From Sphingobium aromaticiconvertens (GTDB lineage Bacteria > Pseudomonadota > Alphaproteobacteria > Sphingomonadales > Sphingomonadaceae), in the NCBI RefSeq assembly GCF_037154075.1, contig NZ_JBANRJ010000001.1, positions 4,521,501 through 4,585,500 on the forward strand: DNA of 64,000 nucleotides, in the 5' to 3' direction. Position 1 is the stretch's first letter. Each line of letters starts with the position of its first letter. The notes under the pieces are model-generated. The model searched no databases and was not told where the DNA came from. It was given only the letters and a program-made list of their open reading frames with translations. The position numbers and the translations under genes were made by a program. Below, in pieces: positions 16,080 through 24,858 of this stretch.

Positions 16080-18668
16080 TTAGAATGTCACCCGCACGCC
16101 CGCCAGAACCTGGATATCATCCTGTTCCAGATTGCCGACCAGGGTTTCACGGCCATAATAGGTGTCCGTCTTGCTCCGCAGCAGATTGCTTCCTTCCAGC
16201 GAAACGGTGATATTGTCGGTCACGTCCAGATTGATCGACGCATCCAGCCAGCCATAAGCCTTGCGGTAGACGGGCAGGCCCACAACAACATTGTTCGTGA
16301 ACAGGCCAGTCAGGAACTTGTCGCGCCAGTTATAGGCGAGACGGGCGGAAAGCGGACCTTTTTCGTAGATGCCGCTGACGTTGAAGCTATGCTTCGAAAG
16401 GTCGGTCAGCGGCGTGCTCAGCCCGGCAATCGAGGTACCGGTCGAACTATCCACAAAGGTATAGTTGGCCTGAACCCCAAAACCACTCAGCAGACCCGGC
16501 AGGAAATCGAAGAAGGTTTGGCCGCCGACCTCGATACCCTTGATCTTGCCCTGATTGCTGTTGGTGGGCGCCGAGATGCTATATTCGATGCCGTCGATGA
16601 CCCGCAGGATGGTGCCGGTCAGAATGAAGTTCTGAACATTGCGGTAGAAGCCGGCCAGATAGACCGATCCCGTCGGTGCGAAATAATATTCCAGGCTGGC
16701 GTCAAGCTGATCCGCCTTCAAAGGACGCAGATCCGGGTTGCCCGAAGAACCGGTATTCTGCGCGGGAACGAGCGTAAGCGTAGGCGCAAGCTGCGAGAAT
16801 CCCGGACGGGTCAGCACTTGCGATGCGGCCAGGCGCAACTGCAGTTTGTCGCTCAGCCCGAACCGGATGTTCGCACTGGGCAAAACGCTCAGATAATTGC
16901 TGTTCATGTCGATGGGCGTGGGTACAGTCTGGCCTGCGTTCAGGCGGTTGCCTTGCACCTGCAACCCGGTGCGGATCACACGAAGGCCGATATTGCCGTC
17001 CACCGGCACGGCGCCAAGGTCGAAGCCATATTTCGCCGTCGCAAAGCCGGCCATCGTCGTTTCGTTGATGCTGTAGATACCGGGCGTGCTGACCGATACC
17101 GGAGTGGTGATGCCCAACTGCTGGCGGATCGCGTCGAAATTGTCCAGCGGACGCAAGGCATCGGGATTGGCGACGAGGAAGTCCTGATTGATGTTCCCCG
17201 AACCGCTGAACATATTATTAAGCGGATTGGACATGAACAGATCGGAAAAACCTGCGGCGTTGACGCGAGCGGCAGCCGTGCCCGGCGTCTGGAAGAAGCG
17301 GACCGGCGTGAAATCCATGCCGCGCTTGGCCCAGCGCAGGCCGAAATTCAGCGACTTGAGGAAGTCACTTTCGACATCGAAGGACGCGTCGCCCTTCACC
17401 GCCCACATATCGCCCTTGAAGTAATTTTCGTTCCGCGTCATCGCCCCGATTGTATAGCTGCCAATGTTGTTGAGGTTGACGCCGCTCAGTAACATGCTCG
17501 GCACGCCGGCGCTGACATCCTGATCGGCGCGCGGGGCGACACCGGCAAGGTCAAGCTCGGAATAATAGAGGGTATTCTTCGATGTGGAATAGTTCACGTC
17601 GAAGTTCAGCCGCATCCCGTCGGTCACATAATTCACGCCGCCGGAATATTGGAAATTCTCGTCATAGGTGTCGCGCGCCACGCCAAAGGTGTTGAAGGCG
17701 ACATTGTTGTAGGAAATGGAGCGAATGTCGTTTGTGCCGTCAAAGACAGTCGCCGTGCCCGGCACGGCGGTCCGTCCGTTGGTCGGGATGTTAAGGCCGA
17801 ACTGGGTCTGGATCGACCGGAACTCCTGATAACCGACTTGACCATAGACTTCGAGTTCGGGCGTCGGCTTCCACTGAACCATGCCATCAATGCCGATGCG
17901 ACGACGATTTCCCTTGATGGCGGGCTGGTAGGAGCCGTTCGGGGCGTTGACCGTCTGGCCCGCGATGATGTCCGTGCGACCGTTGGGTGCGCCGACATTG
18001 ATGATGTCGGTTGCAAAGGCCCGCTCCTGATAGGCAGCGCTCACCAGCACACCGATTTCACCGATACCGGTGTCCCAGCTATTGCTTACCAGGACGGACG
18101 CCATCGGCTTCACATCATCGGCAAGGTCCGAATATCGCCCTCGGGCACTCGCGCTGAACACGAACCCCTTTTTGTCGAGTGGCTTGCGCGTGCGCAAATC
18201 AACCACGCCGCCGATGCCGCCTTCGATCAGATCCGCTGATGGCGTTTTGTAAACGTCGATACCGGCGAGCAGTTCGGACGGCACGTCCTGAAGGTTGAAG
18301 CCGCGTCCACCGCCTGCGGTAAAGACCTCCCGACCATTGAGCGTGGTCAGCACCTGCGACAGACCACGGATCGCGATGCTTCCACCTTCGCCACGGTCGC
18401 GGCTGACCTGTATGCCTGAAACGCGCTGCAATGCTTCTGCGACATTGACGTCCGGCAGCTTGCCGATGTCTTCCGCAACGATGGAATCCACGATCTTGTC
18501 GGAATTGCGCTTGAGGTTCTGCGCCGACTGAAGGCTGGCGCGGATGCCGGTGACAACGATGTCCGCACTGTTCGTATCAGGCGCAGATTGCGCGGCAGCC
18601 GATGCAGGCAGGAAACCGATGACACCGCAAAGGGCGACACCCGTTAGAATATGATTGGTGATGCGCAT
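16080..18668 (-). CDS. TonB-dependent outer-membrane receptor (glycan uptake)
   Basis: 862 residues with a signal peptide (ends near PASAAAQS) and a TonB-box-like DIVVTGIRASLQSAQ. The plug domain (about residues 45-165) has IVDSIVAEDIGKLPDVNVAEALQRVSGIQVSRDRGEGGSIAIRGL, a form very common in sphingomonads and Caulobacter and often tied to carbohydrate uptake. The beta-barrel ends in IQVLAGVRVTF with a terminal Phe. GGAGAGG precedes the ATG. It lies between the apiosidase and a clan GH-A hydrolase, so it probably imports oligosaccharides made by these secreted enzymes. A 12-bp palindrome lies in its promoter (see 18704-18722). The ligand is inferred. Confidence 0.85.
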   Translation of the reverse strand: MRITNHILTGVALCGVIGFLPASAAAQSAPDTNSADIVVTGIRASLQSAQNLKRNSDKIVDSIVAEDIGKLPDVNVAEALQRVSGIQVSRDRGEGGSIAIRGLSQVLTTLNGREVFTAGGGRGFNLQDVPSELLAGIDVYKTPSADLIEGGIGGVVDLRTRKPLDKKGFVFSASARGRYSDLADDVKPMASVLVSNSWDTGIGEIGVLVSAAYQERAFATDIINVGAPNGRTDIIAGQTVNAPNGSYQPAIKGNRRRIGIDGMVQWKPTPELEVYGQVGYQEFRSIQTQFGLNIPTNGRTAVPGTATVFDGTNDIRSISYNNVAFNTFGVARDTYDENFQYSGGVNYVTDGMRLNFDVNYSTSKNTLYYSELDLAGVAPRADQDVSAGVPSMLLSGVNLNNIGSYTIGAMTRNENYFKGDMWAVKGDASFDVESDFLKSLNFGLRWAKRGMDFTPVRFFQTPGTAAARVNAAGFSDLFMSNPLNNMFSGSGNINQDFLVANPDALRPLDNFDAIRQQLGITTPVSVSTPGIYSINETTMAGFATAKYGFDLGAVPVDGNIGLRVIRTGLQVQGNRLNAGQTVPTPIDMNSNYLSVLPSANIRFGLSDKLQLRLAASQVLTRPGFSQLAPTLTLVPAQNTGSSGNPDLRPLKADQLDASLEYYFAPTGSVYLAGFYRNVQNFILTGTILRVIDGIEYSISAPTNSNQGKIKGIEVGGQTFFDFLPGLLSGFGVQANYTFVDSSTGTSIAGLSTPLTDLSKHSFNVSGIYEKGPLSARLAYNWRDKFLTGLFTNNVVVGLPVYRKAYGWLDASINLDVTDNITVSLEGSNLLRSKTDTYYGRETLVGNLEQDDIQVLAGVRVTF

Positions 18669-18703
18669 GAACCTCTCCTCCCAGACTTTGTTCTGATTTC
18701 GCG

Positions 18704-18722
18704 TATATTATAATATTATATT
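18704..18722 (-). promoter_or_regulatory. Putative operator ATATTATAATAT upstream of TonB receptor
   Basis: A perfect 12-bp palindrome ATATTATAATAT lies at 18705-18716, overlapping a second one, TATAATATTATA, at 18709-18720. The same 12-mer is found at 33168-33179, upstream of the sugar-porter MFS gene. Position 37 bases before the receptor start fits a promoter-blocking operator or a very AT-rich core promoter. Confidence 0.5.
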
Positions 18723-18772
18723 CAGGCAAGTTATTTGTATGAGTAATCAGATTGTCGCCATTTTCCATAGCT

Positions 18773-21028
18773 TTAGCGCAACACGCGGACCAGATAGCTG
18801 GTGGTGGCTGGCGTCCCGACCGGGATTTCCCACCCCGACTCGAGCATTCGTCCCTTGATATCCGCCCCCGCCGGTCGTCCCGCCCCATCCAGCGGCGTCG
18901 CGACGACGCCCAGCGCACCGTCCAGATCCTTGAGCAACAGCCAGCCCTTCACCGGTTCGATCCAGGTCGGGGCCGTGCCCCATTTTTCCAGCATCGTGTG
19001 ACGCGCGTTCCAGCCCTGACCACTATTGCCCGCCTTTGCCGTAGCGGTGACGAGCAGGCGATCGGAGATACGGATCGGCTTGCCGTCGAGCGCGGAAGCG
19101 GTGATCGCCGCAAAGCCGTTGCCGATGTCGGCGGCCAGATGGGTCGTCGCCACCTTCGCATCGCGCACGAAGCCGACCAGCGCCTGACTACGCGGCGCAT
19201 CGACGGACAGGGTGCTTGTCCCCTCCCCCGTCCGCCAGCGCAGTTCGCCCGTGTCCGATAGCAGCGGATTGGCGGGCGCCATCGGCGGCGCAGCGACCGG
19301 CGCGCAATCCAGGCATTTGACCCGCGATCCATGGACCAGCGGCAAGGCCATCGGGAAGCCGGGCGCGAAATAGGGCTGCCCGGCGCGCGGCATCCGCGCC
19401 GCCTGGTCGATCTGGGCGGTGGAATAGCTGCGCTCCACCATCTGCCGCGCCGAAGCGACATCTCCGCGCAGGAACAGCATCGCCCCCACCGGCATCTGCG
19501 CGATCTTCACCGGGTCTTGCGTGATGTCGAAATGATCGCCGATAACCGGGGTCGCCTGCCCGATCAGCTTGGCTTCGAACGTGTAGAAGAAGATGCCGTC
19601 CCAATCCTGCAACGCGGCGTAGGAGGCGAGGATCGGGATCATCTCTGCCCCATATTCGGACGGGAAAGGATGGTTCACTTCGCTGACGGTGAAGGCCTTG
19701 CCCGTCATCGCCGTGCGCGCCAATTTCACCGGGATCGACAGCTCCGGCGTGTTGACCATCGGTTCGTTGCGCTGACCGTAAATGGCGGGATGCTGCCAAT
19801 AGACATGCGCGTCCATCACGTCGAACTTCGCGCCCGATCGCATCATCGGCTGGCCCGCGATGAAATACGTATGGTCGGCGGTGGGAATCAGGATGGATTT
19901 GACGCCGACCTCATCGCGCAGGAAGCGCGTCATTTCCTGCTGGAAGCCGATTTCCTCGCCAGTCAGAAAGGCGATTTCGGCGCGGAAACGCGCGTCGGGC
20001 GCATCGCGGAACGCCACGCGACGCAGGAAGGGCACCGGTGCATCCGTCGCCACGCCCGCCTGAACGCGCAGCGTGGCGACCTGCGCCGCCGTGCGGTTGC
20101 GCGCCAGCCAGTCATTATAGCGCTGCGTCAGCAGAGCCGCATAATGAGGTGTCAGGTCGAGTTGCAGATTCTGCCCGCCCTCGACACGCTCGCCGCGCAG
20201 CCAGCCTCGCTGCCAGAATTCCAGCAGGGAATTTTCGTTGACGATCTCCACGATCGCGACCGCCGGATCATCGGCATAGCGCAACCCCGTATAGGGATTG
20301 TGCAGGCCCAGCAGCGCGCGCGCATATTCCTTCTGCCGCTCGATCAGTTCTGGACCGAAATAGGTTAGCCCCTTGGCCACGCCGATCAGTTGATGATCGG
20401 GCACCCCATCGCCTGCGCGATAGGTGCGACCAACGTTCAAGTTGATATCGACATAGATGCCGCGTTTCTTGAACTGCGCGAACATATAATGGAGCCGGTC
20501 GACCTGCTCCGCATCGAAAGCGCGGCTGTCGTCGCGATCGCTGTCGATCAGACCCGAGGGCGTGTGGGTGATCGGCGCCAGCGAACCGCTGCCCCCCTCT
20601 CCATCCATCGTCCGCTGCGCCTTGCGCATATCCAGGAAGTGGAGGCGCACGCAATTGACGCCCAGCCTGGCGAGAGAGTCGGCATAGATCTCCGCCTCTT
20701 TATGAGGTGGGAGAAGCGCGGAACCCAGCGCCCAGCCGGTGATATTGACGCCCCAGCAGCGCAAACGCTGGCCATTGGCAAAGCGGAAATGGCCATCCTT
20801 CACGGTCAGGAATCCGTGCCTGCCTGCGGGGCCATCCAGCAGGAAGCGCATATCGATCAGTGACTGCTCACGCCCTGGATGGTCGACGACATAGGGAACG
20901 GCGTCGTCCGGCATGACCGGCACTGTAACGCCCTCGGCGACGGGCGTGGTTTTGGCGGACAGCAGGGCCGGCGATGACGCGGCCATCAACAATCCCACCG
21001 TCGTCCTGAAAATCCTCTTCCCCCGCAT
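18773..21028 (-). CDS. Secreted clan GH-A (GH5-like) glycoside hydrolase
   Basis: 751 residues with a signal peptide (MRGKRIFRTTVGLLMAASSPALLSA). The TIM-barrel region starts LRCWGVNITGWALGSALLPPHKEAEIYADSLARLGVNCVRLHFLDM. The acid/base Glu is in AIVEIVNENSLLEFW (about residue 262) and the nucleophile in AFTVSEVNHPFPSEYG (about residue 452), giving the two-Glu layout of clan GH-A. A C-terminal beta domain follows from about residue 560. I cannot place it in a numbered family with confidence; GH5-like is the nearest description, so the bond it cleaves is unknown. It lies upstream of the TonB receptor in the same direction and is divergent from dld. The 104 bases between it and the receptor include the AT palindrome. 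Confidence 0.72.
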   Translation of the reverse strand: MRGKRIFRTTVGLLMAASSPALLSAKTTPVAEGVTVPVMPDDAVPYVVDHPGREQSLIDMRFLLDGPAGRHGFLTVKDGHFRFANGQRLRCWGVNITGWALGSALLPPHKEAEIYADSLARLGVNCVRLHFLDMRKAQRTMDGEGGSGSLAPITHTPSGLIDSDRDDSRAFDAEQVDRLHYMFAQFKKRGIYVDINLNVGRTYRAGDGVPDHQLIGVAKGLTYFGPELIERQKEYARALLGLHNPYTGLRYADDPAVAIVEIVNENSLLEFWQRGWLRGERVEGGQNLQLDLTPHYAALLTQRYNDWLARNRTAAQVATLRVQAGVATDAPVPFLRRVAFRDAPDARFRAEIAFLTGEEIGFQQEMTRFLRDEVGVKSILIPTADHTYFIAGQPMMRSGAKFDVMDAHVYWQHPAIYGQRNEPMVNTPELSIPVKLARTAMTGKAFTVSEVNHPFPSEYGAEMIPILASYAALQDWDGIFFYTFEAKLIGQATPVIGDHFDITQDPVKIAQMPVGAMLFLRGDVASARQMVERSYSTAQIDQAARMPRAGQPYFAPGFPMALPLVHGSRVKCLDCAPVAAPPMAPANPLLSDTGELRWRTGEGTSTLSVDAPRSQALVGFVRDAKVATTHLAADIGNGFAAITASALDGKPIRISDRLLVTATAKAGNSGQGWNARHTMLEKWGTAPTWIEPVKGWLLLKDLDGALGVVATPLDGAGRPAGADIKGRMLESGWEIPVGTPATTSYLVRVLR

Positions 21029-21048
21029 AGCCCTCTTCCCTTTTTTTC

Positions 21049-21069
21049 AATTTGTCATATGATATGATG
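21049..21069. promoter_or_regulatory. Putative operator between GH-A hydrolase and dld
   Basis: The stretch contains TTTGTCATATGATATGATG. ATATGATAT at 21057-21065 recurs at 10325-10333 and, with one change, at 83-91. The AATTTGTCA at its left also occurs at about 23819 and 30408, before other genes of this locus. It is a candidate site for a GntR-type regulator and would control the divergent pair. Confidence 0.4.
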
Positions 21070-21158
21070 TTCGTGATAAAGGCGCAAGACATGCCGACAG
21101 GCACCCGATGACAAAAAATGATGGCGGGGGACGCCTGGAACCGAAACAGGGAGAGGCC

Positions 21159-22928
21159 ATGCCGCCAGCCGACAGGGCAGCGCTGATGGATCGACTGCAA
21201 AAGATTGTCGGCCGCCGACATTTGCTGACCGGTCGGCGCCAGACCTATCGTTTTCGCACCGGATACCGTTTTGGCGGCGGCGATGCGGCGGCGGTGGTTC
21301 GGCCCGGCAGCCTGATCGAACAATGGCGCGTGCTTCAGGCCTGCGCCTCGGCCGGGGTGGCCATCATCATGCAGGCCGCCAATACCGGGCTGACCGGCGG
21401 ATCGACACCGGATGGCAGCGAATATGATCGGGATGTCGTGATCATAAACACGACCCGGATGACCACCATCCATATGCTGGACGGCGGACGCCAGATCGTC
21501 TGCCTGCCCGGTGCAACGCTTTACAGGCTGGAACAGATACTGCGCCCGCTGGGCCGCGAACCGCATAGCATCATCGGATCATCCTGCATCGGCGCCAGCG
21601 TGATGGGGGGCGTGTGCAACAATAGCGGTGGATCGCTGGTGCAGCGCGGGCCAGCCTATACCGAACTCGCCCTTTATGCGCAGATGGACGAAGGAGGCAC
21701 GCTGTCGCTGGTCAATCATCTGGGGATAGCGCTGGGCGATGATCCCGAAACGATCCTCGACCGGGTAGAGCGTGGCGATTTCACCGATGCCGATGTCGTC
21801 AACGATCCCAAACGCCGCGCCTCCGACCGCGACTATGCCAGCCATGTGCGCGACATCGACGCCGTGACCCCCGCGCGCTTCAACGCCGACCAGCGCAATC
21901 TGTTCGAAGCATCGGGCAGCGCGGGCAAACTGGCCGTCTTTGCCGTGCGGCTGGACAGTTTCGTCAGCGATGGCGAAGTCGGCTCTTTCTATATCGGCAC
22001 CAATGACCCCGGACAGCTCACCGACCTGCGGCGTGACATGCTGCGCGATTTCGCCAGCCTGCCCGTGGCGGCCGAATATATGCACCGTACCGCCTTCGAT
22101 ATTGCGGCGCGATATGGCAAGGACACGTTCCTGGCGATCCGCTGGCTGGGCACGGATCGGCTACCCTCTCTTTTTGCGCTCAAGTCCCGACTGGATGGCT
22201 GGTTAACTGCCGTCGGCCTTGGCGGGCGTGGACTGTCCGATCGCTGGCTCAACCGCCTCGCCGCACTGTGGCCCCAGCATCTTCCGTCCCGGCTGCTCGA
22301 TTGGCGCGACCGCTACGAACATCATCTGATGATCAAAATGGCGGGCGTCGGCATCGACGAGGCGCGCGCCTATCTGCTGGGAAAACTGAATGACAATGGC
22401 GGCGCCTTTTTCGAATGCACGCCGGACGAGGCGGACAAGGCATTCCTGCATCGCTTCGCGGTGGCGGGCGCCGCGGTGCGCTACCGCGAAGTCCATCGTC
22501 GCGCGGTCGAGGATATCGTCGCGCTGGACATCGCCCTGCCCCGCAACGAACGCGACTGGTTCGAGCAGTTACCGCAGGGTCTGGACGAAGATGTGCTGCA
22601 CAGCCTTTATTATGGCCATTTCTTCTGCCACGTCTTCCATCAGGACTATGTGGTCAGGAAGGGGACGGACGTTCATGCGCTGGAACATCGACTGCTCGCG
22701 CTTCAGGATGCACGCGGGGCGGAATATCCGGCGGAACATAATGTCGGCCATCTTTATCCGGCCAAGCCAGCGTTGGCGCGCTTCTACCGAGAACTTGATC
22801 CCGCCAACTGCATGAACCCCGGCATCGGCCAAATGTCCAAGGCGCCTGGCTATGGCGCCTGCCGGACCTGTGACGACGCTGCGCTTCCCGCAAGAGACGG
22901 ACTGGCTTCACACGACGGGATCGCTTAA
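21159..22928 (+). CDS. dld: Quinone-dependent (FAD) D-lactate dehydrogenase
   Basis: 589 residues from the ATG at 21159 (GGGAGAGGCC upstream); an ATG at 21108 would add 17 residues not expected from the family. The protein aligns from its start with E. coli-type Dld: DRLQKIVGRRHLLT, VVRPGSLIEQWRVLQAC, IIMQAANTGLTGGSTPDGSEYDRDVVIINTTRM, and GSSCIGASVMGGVCNNSGGSLVQRGPAYTE, the FAD PCMH fold. The C-terminal half has the membrane-binding and cap region (YYGHFFCHVFHQDYVVRKG). It oxidises D-lactate at the inner membrane and passes electrons to quinone. In a sugar locus it may drain D-lactate or a related 2-hydroxy acid formed during deoxysugar or acid-sugar breakdown; that role is inference. A GntR gene follows. 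Confidence 0.9.
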   Translation: MPPADRAALMDRLQKIVGRRHLLTGRRQTYRFRTGYRFGGGDAAAVVRPGSLIEQWRVLQACASAGVAIIMQAANTGLTGGSTPDGSEYDRDVVIINTTRMTTIHMLDGGRQIVCLPGATLYRLEQILRPLGREPHSIIGSSCIGASVMGGVCNNSGGSLVQRGPAYTELALYAQMDEGGTLSLVNHLGIALGDDPETILDRVERGDFTDADVVNDPKRRASDRDYASHVRDIDAVTPARFNADQRNLFEASGSAGKLAVFAVRLDSFVSDGEVGSFYIGTNDPGQLTDLRRDMLRDFASLPVAAEYMHRTAFDIAARYGKDTFLAIRWLGTDRLPSLFALKSRLDGWLTAVGLGGRGLSDRWLNRLAALWPQHLPSRLLDWRDRYEHHLMIKMAGVGIDEARAYLLGKLNDNGGAFFECTPDEADKAFLHRFAVAGAAVRYREVHRRAVEDIVALDIALPRNERDWFEQLPQGLDEDVLHSLYYGHFFCHVFHQDYVVRKGTDVHALEHRLLALQDARGAEYPAEHNVGHLYPAKPALARFYRELDPANCMNPGIGQMSKAPGYGACRTCDDAALPARDGLASHDGIA

Positions 22929-22983
22929 CAACAACTGCGAGCCACGCCTTGACGGGTTCGGATATGGCAGGGAAAATCCTTTG

Positions 22984-23730
22984 GTGAAGCAGCAGAGTTC
23001 CGGTTTTGAATCCTATCTGAGACCGACATCATCGACCCATGATCAGGTCGCGCGCGCATTGGGCGCGGATATATTGTCGGGGGTTTATCAACCCGGAACC
23101 AAGCTGCCGTCCGAACAGGAAATCATCGACCGCTTCGGCATTTCGCGCACCGTGCTGCGCGAAGTGTTCAAGACGATGACCGCCAAGGGCCTGATCGTGT
23201 CCAAGACGCGGGTGGGTACGACCGTGCGCGATTCGCGGCACTGGAATTTTTTCGACGCCGACGTGCTGGCCTGGCGCGTCAGCCTGGGGATGGATGATGA
23301 TTTCCGCCGCGGCATTGCCGAAGCGCGGCTGGCCGTCGAACCGCGCGCCGCGCAACTGGCCGCGACCCGCGCTACGCCGCAGGATATCGCCATCCTGCGC
23401 GAAACGGTGCAGCAGATGCGCGACGCGGTGGGATCACGCCAGCGCTTCGCGGAGGCCGACCTTGCCTTTCACCAGGCGCTGGCCGCTGCGTCGGGCAATT
23501 TCCTGCTCAACGCCTTTTCCACCGTGACCGAAGTGGCGCTGGTCGCCTCCTTCCTCTTGTTGCCGCTGGAAGAGGACGACATGCACGAGGAAACCGTCAA
23601 TCGCCATGAACGCGTGGTGGACGCGATCGAGGCCGGGGCGGGCGACGAAGCCGGCCAGTTGCTGGCCGACATCATCGATTTTGGCGCGATCAAGGTCGCG
23701 CGCAGCCTCGCCCGCAACCGGAAAGACTGA
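22984..23730 (+). CDS. FadR-type (FCD) GntR transcriptional regulator
   Basis: 248 residues if started at GTG 22984 (TTG at 22981 is equally possible), with GGCAGGGA upstream. An ATG at 22852 would overlap dld by 77 bases and add a non-conserved leader, so it is rejected. The winged helix is at about residues 15-80 (HDQVARALGADILSGVYQPGTKLPSEQEIIDRFGISRTVLREVFKTMTAKGLIVSKTRVGTTV in outline), followed by an alpha-helical FCD ligand-binding domain with the metal-binding His/Asp set (E.RLAVEPRAAQ, ADLAFHQALAAASGN, NRHERVVDAI). FCD regulators sense sugar acids or organic acids. It probably controls genes of this glycan locus. Confidence 0.85.
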   Translation: MKQQSSGFESYLRPTSSTHDQVARALGADILSGVYQPGTKLPSEQEIIDRFGISRTVLREVFKTMTAKGLIVSKTRVGTTVRDSRHWNFFDADVLAWRVSLGMDDDFRRGIAEARLAVEPRAAQLAATRATPQDIAILRETVQQMRDAVGSRQRFAEADLAFHQALAAASGNFLLNAFSTVTEVALVASFLLLPLEEDDMHEETVNRHERVVDAIEAGAGDEAGQLLADIIDFGAIKVARSLARNRKD

Positions 23731-23927
23731 AAGCGGTCGCGACCTCATGCCATCCCATCGGGATAGGAAAGCGTGCCTGCCATTCTGCCTGACCTTCTAT
23801 CAAGTCAGGAGAATCTGTTAATTTGTCATACTTTCGCACCGGCTTTTATGGCTATCGCCATAAGGGGCACAGCATTTTCCTCTCTATTTAACCCGTATTT
23901 TCTATTATTTCGACTTGTTGTAAATGC

Positions 23928-23963
23928 TTCACAGGCGCGCAAATCTGCTTATAGTATTTGTCA
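23928..23963 (+). promoter_or_regulatory. Promoter of second GntR gene, apparently leaderless
   Basis: TTCACA (23928-23933) and TATAGT (23950-23955) are separated by 16 bases and the ATG begins 8 bases after the -10 box. Transcription would start at or next to the ATG, and no ribosome-binding site is visible. The preceding 200 bases hold no gene, only an AATTTGTCATAC motif near 23819. Confidence 0.4.
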
Positions 23964-24745
23964 TGGATGGAAGAGACATCGAAGACAGGCGAGAGGGTGC
24001 GGGGCGTGCGGGGCCGAATGCCAATGAACTGGGCAGCCGTGGCGGCACATTGGCCGACAAGGTCTATGGCCAACTCTTCGAATGGATCGCCAGCGGCCAT
24101 TATGTCCAGGAATCCAAACTGCCCAGCGAGCATGATCTGGCACGCGCTTTTGAAGTGTCCCGACCTATCGTTCGTGACGCACTCAAACGCTTGCGCGAAG
24201 AAGGCGTCATCTATTCGCGGCAGGGCGCGGGCAGCTTCGTCAGGGGGCAAAGCGTAGCGGAGGAGGCAGAAACACTGTCCGTCTTCCGTCCGGCAGAGAC
24301 GATCGCCGACATTCAGCGATGCTTCGAGTTTCGCGAAACTGTAGAGGCGATGACCGCATCGCTGGCAGCGGCTCGCCGCAACGCCGCGCTGATCGACCGG
24401 CTGGAAACGCTGCTGGAGCGGCTGGTTCGGGCGACCCACGACGGAACGCACCGCCATGACATTGATTTCGAATTTCACCTGACGATCGCCAAGGCGTCGA
24501 ACAACCAATATTTTTCGACCGTGCTGCTGGCCTTGCGCGATCAGGTCGCGGTCGGCATGAAGCTGCATGGCATGGCCCTGCTCAGCCCCACCGGGCGGCT
24601 GAACGAAACGACCGACGAGCATGTCCGCATCTTCAATGCCATTCGCGACGGTGATGCGGTCGAGGCGGGGGAAGCGATGCGCGCACATATCCGCCATTCA
24701 CGCGATCGGTTGTTCGGTGGCGGACTGGTCGACCTGCGGCTTTGA
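23963..24745 (+). CDS. Second FadR-type (FCD) GntR transcriptional regulator
   Basis: 260 residues from the ATG at 23963. The winged helix (LADKVYGQLFEWIASGHYVQ, KLPSEHDLARAFEVSRPIVRDALKRLREEGVIYSRQGAGSFV) lies at about residues 30-95; the FCD domain shows EFRETVEAMTASLAA, HDIDFEFHLTIAKASNNQYF and NETTDEHVRIFNAI with the expected His and Asp ligands. It differs from its neighbour at 22984, so the two are not a recent duplication and probably respond to different metabolites. The gene is convergent with the Fe-alcohol dehydrogenase operon. Confidence 0.85.
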   Translation: MDGRDIEDRREGAGRAGPNANELGSRGGTLADKVYGQLFEWIASGHYVQESKLPSEHDLARAFEVSRPIVRDALKRLREEGVIYSRQGAGSFVRGQSVAEEAETLSVFRPAETIADIQRCFEFRETVEAMTASLAAARRNAALIDRLETLLERLVRATHDGTHRHDIDFEFHLTIAKASNNQYFSTVLLALRDQVAVGMKLHGMALLSPTGRLNETTDEHVRIFNAIRDGDAVEAGEAMRAHIRHSRDRLFGGGLVDLRL

Positions 24746-24803
24746 GGAACAGGATCGCTATCCGCTGATTGCCGATACCCAGCAGCGACCAGACTCATCC
24801 CAT

Positions 24804-24850
24804 GCATAAAAATCAGGCGCTGCCATTCCATGCAGGGAACGACAGCGCCT
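24804..24850 (-). terminator. Terminator after the Fe-alcohol dehydrogenase gene
   Basis: AGGCGCTG (24815-24822) pairs with CAGCGCCT (24843-24850). On the minus strand the stem is followed by GATTTTTATG, a U-run, so it would end the leftward operon that finishes at 24859. Confidence 0.6.
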
Positions 24851-24858
24851 TGCGCACG

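Noticed and set aside
22852..22983. ATG 22852 as start of the first GntR gene
   Set aside because: It overlaps dld by 77 bases and adds a non-conserved leader; GTG/TTG near 22984 has a ribosome-binding site.
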